DNA from: Adiantum capillus-veneris
Taxonomy: Eukaryota; Streptophyta; Polypodiopsida; Polypodiales; Pteridaceae
Reading direction: 5' to 3'
Length of the DNA stretch: 64,000 bases
NCBI GenBank assembly: GCA_014529385.2
Contig: CM043953.1
Span: forward strand, 107,700,549 to 107,764,548
Shown: positions 60,011 to 64,000 of the stretch, piece after piece
Layout: every line of letters begins with the position of its first letter
How positions within the stretch are numbered: position 1 is the first letter of the stretch
Program-made: the position numbers and the translations under genes
The notes under the pieces: model-generated
Databases searched by the model: none
What the model saw: only the letters and a program-made list of their open reading frames with translations
Told to the model about the DNA's origin: nothing

Positions 60011-60254
60011 TCTACCCAAGGAAGGGAGGAGTGTTTGCTGACATCCATCATTCACTTGCTTCCCTCTCAACCTTCCTCCCTGACCTCTCAATCTCCAATC
60101 TTAGGGAATGTATATAGCCTTATACTCACAAAAACAAGATAAAAAAGTAAAATGAGCAAGAGCCATAACACAAAATAATAAAAACACATTATGCACAAGA
60201 ACACGACCCTTGTAATATTTGCACTCTAACCATCATCTATTTGCTTGTACAGAT

Positions 60255-60685
60255 ATGGCTAGTACGCTAGAGTCATCCACGTCTGCCTTGGGTGAGAGCT
60301 ACCCTCGTTACTTTTCACAAATGTTTCACATGGTCTTTCCGGTGCTTGCGTGTGAATGGGATTTGGTAGGTATGCTAGCATGTGAGAGGAATTTCGAGGA
60401 GTTAGAATGGCTGATACGTCTCTTGACCACGACTAATCCATACTTAGTAGAGAGTGTAACTCCCATTGCACAAGCCTATCCTTTTGACCAAGTGACTATA
60501 GGCATCTAGTGACCTTCTTAGTAAACATTGGTGCCTCTGATGAAGAAGAAGATTTACATGATTATACGGATGGCACATATGGTCTCACGGATGATGACTT
60601 TGTTTTTATCGACGACAAGGATAGGGGTTTAGCCTTAGGGTTTTCCCCCCAATCTCTACAATATCCTATTCCCTTGACTCTCTAG
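60255..60685 (+). pseudogene. Acidic 3' reading frame of gypsy 3
   Basis: An ATG at 60255 opens MASTLESSTSALGESYPRYF ... ACERNFEELEWLIRLL, 85 codons. After one frameshift near 60500 it continues LVTFLVNIGASDEEEDLHDY, TDDDFVFIDDKD and stops at 60685, about 145 residues together. The sequence just before the ATG, TTTGCTTGTACAG, looks like a 3' splice site. The position between integrase and LTR is where env-like frames occur in some plant gypsy elements, but there is no signal peptide or membrane segment here. Function unknown. Confidence 0.5.
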
Positions 60686-62126
60686 GGGGAGTGCAAATAA
60701 TTAGGTTAGGGTTCCTTATGTTTTTTTGTTGTGTTCAATAAGCGTTGGTACCTTTTCCCACTGATGTGCCTCCTAGAGGTATTCTTTGTGTTTCCTAGTG
60801 TGTACAGGAATGTGTTGCTGTTGTTAGGATTTGGAACTTCATGGAATCTTTCTCTCGTTCACACTTCAAATCAAGCACGACCATCAACACAAACAGGTGT
60901 TTCTTGTCCATTAGCATTGCCCCTTATCTTTTTGCATCCATGTTTGTCTACTTTAATTGTGATTGGTAGCATAATATTCAACACATTTGCTTAGTATTAA
61001 ACATTAAATTCAATGTAATTTTTTGTCATAATCACTTGTCTAGGTTTGAAAATCAAGCAGTCTAACTAAGCTAGTTTGACCAAGCTAGGCGTTAGAGATC
61101 TTCTCTTAATATCATGGGGAATGCCTTCCTAATTATCAATGGTTACTTAGGTTCTTAATCCGATTTAGGCAGCATTGTGTGCAATGTACTAGAGCTTTCT
61201 AGTGGGCTTAGTCCTTATTGACCTTTAGCTTAAGTATTATGAAGGGAGTTTACTAATGTGATGAGCTTGGGGAGGGTATATGACCCCCAAAGTTACAAAA
61301 TTAAAATGCTGAAAACGAACAAACAAAAAAATCAAAGTGCCAGAATGTAAAATCTTAAGCTGGAAGAGAAATCTCAGCTTGATTTGGTACTTCACTCACA
61401 TGTATCGCCTATGGTCCTAGAGCCCTAGAGGTTCCCAGTGTGGACGCTTTTCCTTGAAAAGCACAAAACCCAAGGCATACAAAATAAGCACACACATCAA
61501 AATTGAAACAATGTGAAAAGACTTTGGGGGGTCAAAGAAAAGGAAATAAGTCAGGCGATGATTTCATGAGCAATTCCTTTTATCGTAGCTTAACTACAAG
61601 GTCTTCTAGCTAAAGCCTCTAGTCAACCCTCGGACATGAAATACTTGACTCTCGCGATTAAACAACTTAATTGACCAAAGAAAATTGAGAAGCTTACCCA
61701 TGGTATTAATAATTGATCTTTAGTGCTTTTCGATCGTTAAATTAGCGACCCCGAACTTGTTTAGTTTTTTACCTTCCCAACTGTTTATGCGTTTGATTAT
61801 ATTGCAATTTAATGTTTATTGCTGACAAATGGTTTAAATTTTTGTTACCAATCAAATTGTCTGCCTACAACTGTATATGCTTTTTAATTGCATATGAGAA
61901 TGCAATTACTGTGCCAATGTTGTTTGATTTTGTAGTGACTGAAGAAGGCTAAGGACATTCATCTCAAATACTCTTCCAATTACTGTGAGAATGCAATTAC
62001 TGTGCCAATGTTGTTTGATTTTGCAATGACTGAAGAAGGCTAAGAACATTCATCTCAAATACTCTTCCACCTCAATGAACGAGCTTCAACTCAATAGCTT
62101 CCGAGGATGGAATCTACATCAGGAAG
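60686..62126 (+). other. Gypsy 3 3' untranslated region
   Basis: AT-rich sequence without sustained frames. It holds a two-copy tandem repeat at 61899-62070. Only a weak purine stretch (AGGAAG at 62121-62126) precedes the right LTR, so the polypurine tract is poorly defined. Confidence 0.5.
61899..62070. repeat. 91-bp tandem repeat near 3' end of gypsy 3
   Basis: AATGCAATTACTGTGCCAAT starts at 61899 and 61990. The units run to CAAATACTCTTCCA and differ at few positions. Confidence 0.88.
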
Positions 62127-62455
62127 GGTTAACCCTCACGCACATTCCTATCACCTAAGACGGACGCCGTATTATTTATTTGGTAGAGTAAGGTACCGGG
62201 CTTGTCGTTCCAATAGGAAAAGGGTAAGAGTGATCGCCGATGAGAGGCGCACTCTAACTAGAACATTCAAGGGATTAGTTGGCTAAGCATGGGCGCTCAA
62301 GTGTGAATGGGGTGAGCTCATATAAAAGTCAGCCAAACCTAAAATTCACTCATTCTCTCATTTGTGCAATTGAAGAGTGCTCTTGCTCCATCTCCATCTT
62401 CTTCTTCTTCATCTCCTTGTGTGTGTGTGTATGCGCACGCGTGTGTGTGTATTGT

Positions 62456-62528
<73 letters not shown>

Positions 62529-62765
62529 CGATCGAGCATTGTGGCGGCACGACGGCGGCGAGGCGGTTGAGCACGGCGTAGCGGCGTCTCCCTCTTCTTC
62601 GCGGCGAGGAATGCTCCACGACAGCAAGCGTAAAGTGGTGACTGACACATCATCGTCTTCTTTGAGCTTACTAGTTTAGGCTAGTTGCGTGCTTGGAGCC
62701 ATCTGTGGCTCGCACACAGTGTATTGGCAAGTTCCTTGCATTGACATGTGCGACAGACGCGCACA
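62127..62765 (+). repeat. Right LTR of gypsy 3
   Basis: 639 bp, aligned to the left LTR from GGTTAACCCTCACGCAC (the initial TG mutated to GG) to GACGCGCACA. The TATA box is at 62319-62328. The microsatellite has grown a GT block (62417-62479) before the GA run (62480-62526), absent from the left LTR. CTCAT follows. Confidence 0.93.
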
Positions 62766-63410
62766 CTCATTCGTAGGCAAAAATTCTTTTAGAAATATAG
62801 CCTCAAAGGCTGCCCAACTCTGTGGTATAATATTCTTCTCCTTGAGAGACATCTACCATTTGTAGGCCTTGCCTTCCAGAGTCAGACTTGTCTGCAGTGC
62901 TCTGACTGCATCCGGAGTACGCCGTAAGGCGTGAATTCCATCCCACTTGCTGAGAAAGATATTCATTGCATCCTTATTGCGATCTCGATCCTCTCCCTTA
63001 AAAGTCGGTTGCTTGGTGTTTTTCAACAACTCGTCCACCTCCTTTGCAATGAGAGAGTGCAAAGAGTCCGGAGATGGACCTTGTCCATGATCAGAAGGGC
63101 CTTGCCCCTAATCGGCAACGTGCTCATGCATGTATGTGTCAACAGGGTCCTTGGCCTGCTGCTGCATAAATTGTGTCACTAACGTGGATAATTTAGTGAC
63201 ATTTTCATTTAGAGATGCAAAATTTGTTTCCATTACTGAGATGCTTGTTTGAAGTGCGCGAAATTCCTGAATATCGAGCAATTCATAAGCGTTATCACCT
63301 CCCGTAGCGTCGTGGGCACCCTCCGTGAGAGTATCCGGCTGCGAGCCATCATGGGAAGGATCAGGCGTATGATGCTCGAAATCAAAGGTCATATTAATAT
63401 CCGAATCCAT
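62766..63410 (-). pseudogene. Gypsy 2 gag, N-terminal part
   Basis: Start at 63410 (MDSDINMTFDFEHHTPDPSH). The frame to 63108 has a coiled-coil-like segment (FRALQTSISVMETNFASLNE, LSTLVTQFMQQQ). After a break, 63062-62853 continues KQPTFKGEDRDRNKDAMNIF, LSKWDGIHALRR and LTLEGKAYKW, and then, through a stop, SLKEKNIIPQSWAAFEAIFL up to the CTCAT at 62770. This is the capsid domain of a chromovirus gag and matches the gag C-terminus at 48682-49211 in order and strand. The two halves are separated only by gypsy 3. Confidence 0.85.
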
Positions 63411-64000
63411 GGCAACACCGTGCAGTGTAAGAAAGAGAAAGAAGAATACCTTGATTTGAAAAACAATATCGTAGCCGTAGTATACTTCGGTGCATACTAC
63501 GATACTACCGCAAAGGGGGAGAATTAGCCGTGCTAATTACTTTTGTTCGTCAAAGCTTTGTCAGCCCATAATTCCACCTGTTCACTTACACCGTTGAACA
63601 CGTCGTAGTCGATTCGATCTTCTGAAAAAGACAAGTGATGTTGGATACTTGTTTGAAAACCTTAAAGCCGTCGCAAATTAACCTTGACGCACTGCAAATG
63701 TTGATTTCTTTAGTGCAACGGCTCTATGGACATTGTATCCAATTGGCAAAATTTTGAAATGTACCAAATTTATGCAAGGAATTGTCGACTGATGATTGCT
63801 GAAAAAGACCCGGCCCTTTGCCGATGGTGGCCCAGTACGCCCTCGAAGCAAAGGAGAAGCTGCGACCACCATGGGCACTTGCCCTAAGGATTTAATTTGG
63901 GTTTGCCATAAGGCTTTGGGCGGCCAAATATGGTGAGGCCAAAAGAATTCAAGGGTTGGTGATGGGAGCTGAAGCTCCGAGTGCAAAGAAGAGAGAGAGA
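63411..64000 (-). other. Probable leader of gypsy 2, or neighbouring sequence
   Basis: No match to the gypsy 2 LTR and no Met-tRNA primer site was found on the minus strand. An open frame at 63986-63678 (-) is not recognised. The window ends in a GA run. Confidence 0.4.

Larger units (their letters stand above)
49212..62765 (+). mobile_element. Ty3/gypsy element 3 with extra 3' coding region
   Basis: A complete 13.55-kb insertion with LTRs 49212-49817 and 62127-62765 and a perfect 5-bp duplication CTCAT (49207-49211 and 62766-62770). Order: primer site, leader, long gag with two zinc knuckles, protease (DGG type), acidic linker, RT, RNase H, integrase, then about 2 kb of further coding sequence (retropepsin-like domain, WVPK-repeat region, acidic frame), a 1.4-kb tail and the right LTR. 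The LTRs differ at roughly 5-8% by eye plus microsatellite length, so the insertion is old. All frames are broken. Confidence 0.93.
42450..64000 (-). mobile_element. Ty3/gypsy element 2 (chromovirus), split twice
   Basis: A minus-strand chromodomain gypsy. The 3' LTR is at 42450-42737, then polypurine tract, chromodomain, integrase (cut by a solo LTR at 43925-46299), RNase H, RT, protease and gag. Gag is cut by gypsy 3 (49212-62765) and continues at 62766-63410. The 5' LTR is not in the window: nothing at 63411-64000 matches the 3' LTR. All frames carry stops. The right limit given is simply the end of the window. Confidence 0.85.

Overview
The window is nuclear DNA from a land plant. The evidence is one intron-bearing BRCA1 gene with the plant-specific RING - extended PHD - tandem BRCT layout, surrounded by plant-type Ty3/gypsy, Ty1/copia and LINE retrotransposons and long GA/CT and GT/CA microsatellites. 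The exact lineage cannot be fixed from the sequence.

Layout. 1-765 is a decayed Ty1/copia integrase fragment. 766-5696 holds no recognisable gene. 5697-10379 (minus strand) is the only host gene I can support: BRCA1, 13 coding exons whose lengths sum to 2916 nt, giving a 971-residue protein. 10.4-12.5 kb is intergenic. From 12509 on, almost everything is nested retrotransposons.

Nested element 1 (12509-35833, minus) is a Ty3/gypsy element flanked by the 4-bp duplication CTAC. It is interrupted by two related LINEs (13553-17930 and 30624-34642, both abutting GA/CT microsatellites), an internally deleted Ty1/copia element (22440-25641) and a solo LTR of its own LTR family (26324-27934). Excising the solo LTR and one ACGA restores the gag frame. 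Next, 35.3-42.2 kb is a tandem segmental duplication carrying two copies of a truncated copia gag and an odd array of CCAAT/ATTGG motifs.

Nested element 2 (about 42450 to beyond 64000, minus) is a chromodomain Ty3/gypsy. Its integrase is split by a 2375-bp solo LTR (43925-46299, duplication CCAT), and its gag is split by a whole third gypsy element (49212-62765, plus, perfect 5-bp duplication CTCAT).

The third gypsy is the most interesting object. Besides gag, a pol protease (DGG type), RT, RNase H and integrase, it has extra coding sequence between integrase and the 3' LTR: a second retropepsin-like domain (DTGA motif), a segment with four W(V/I)PK motifs, and a separate acidic reading frame preceded by a good splice-acceptor-like sequence. 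I do not know a described plant element with this arrangement. Every retroelement frame seen is broken by stops or frameshifts, so these are fossils. BRCA1 looks intact.
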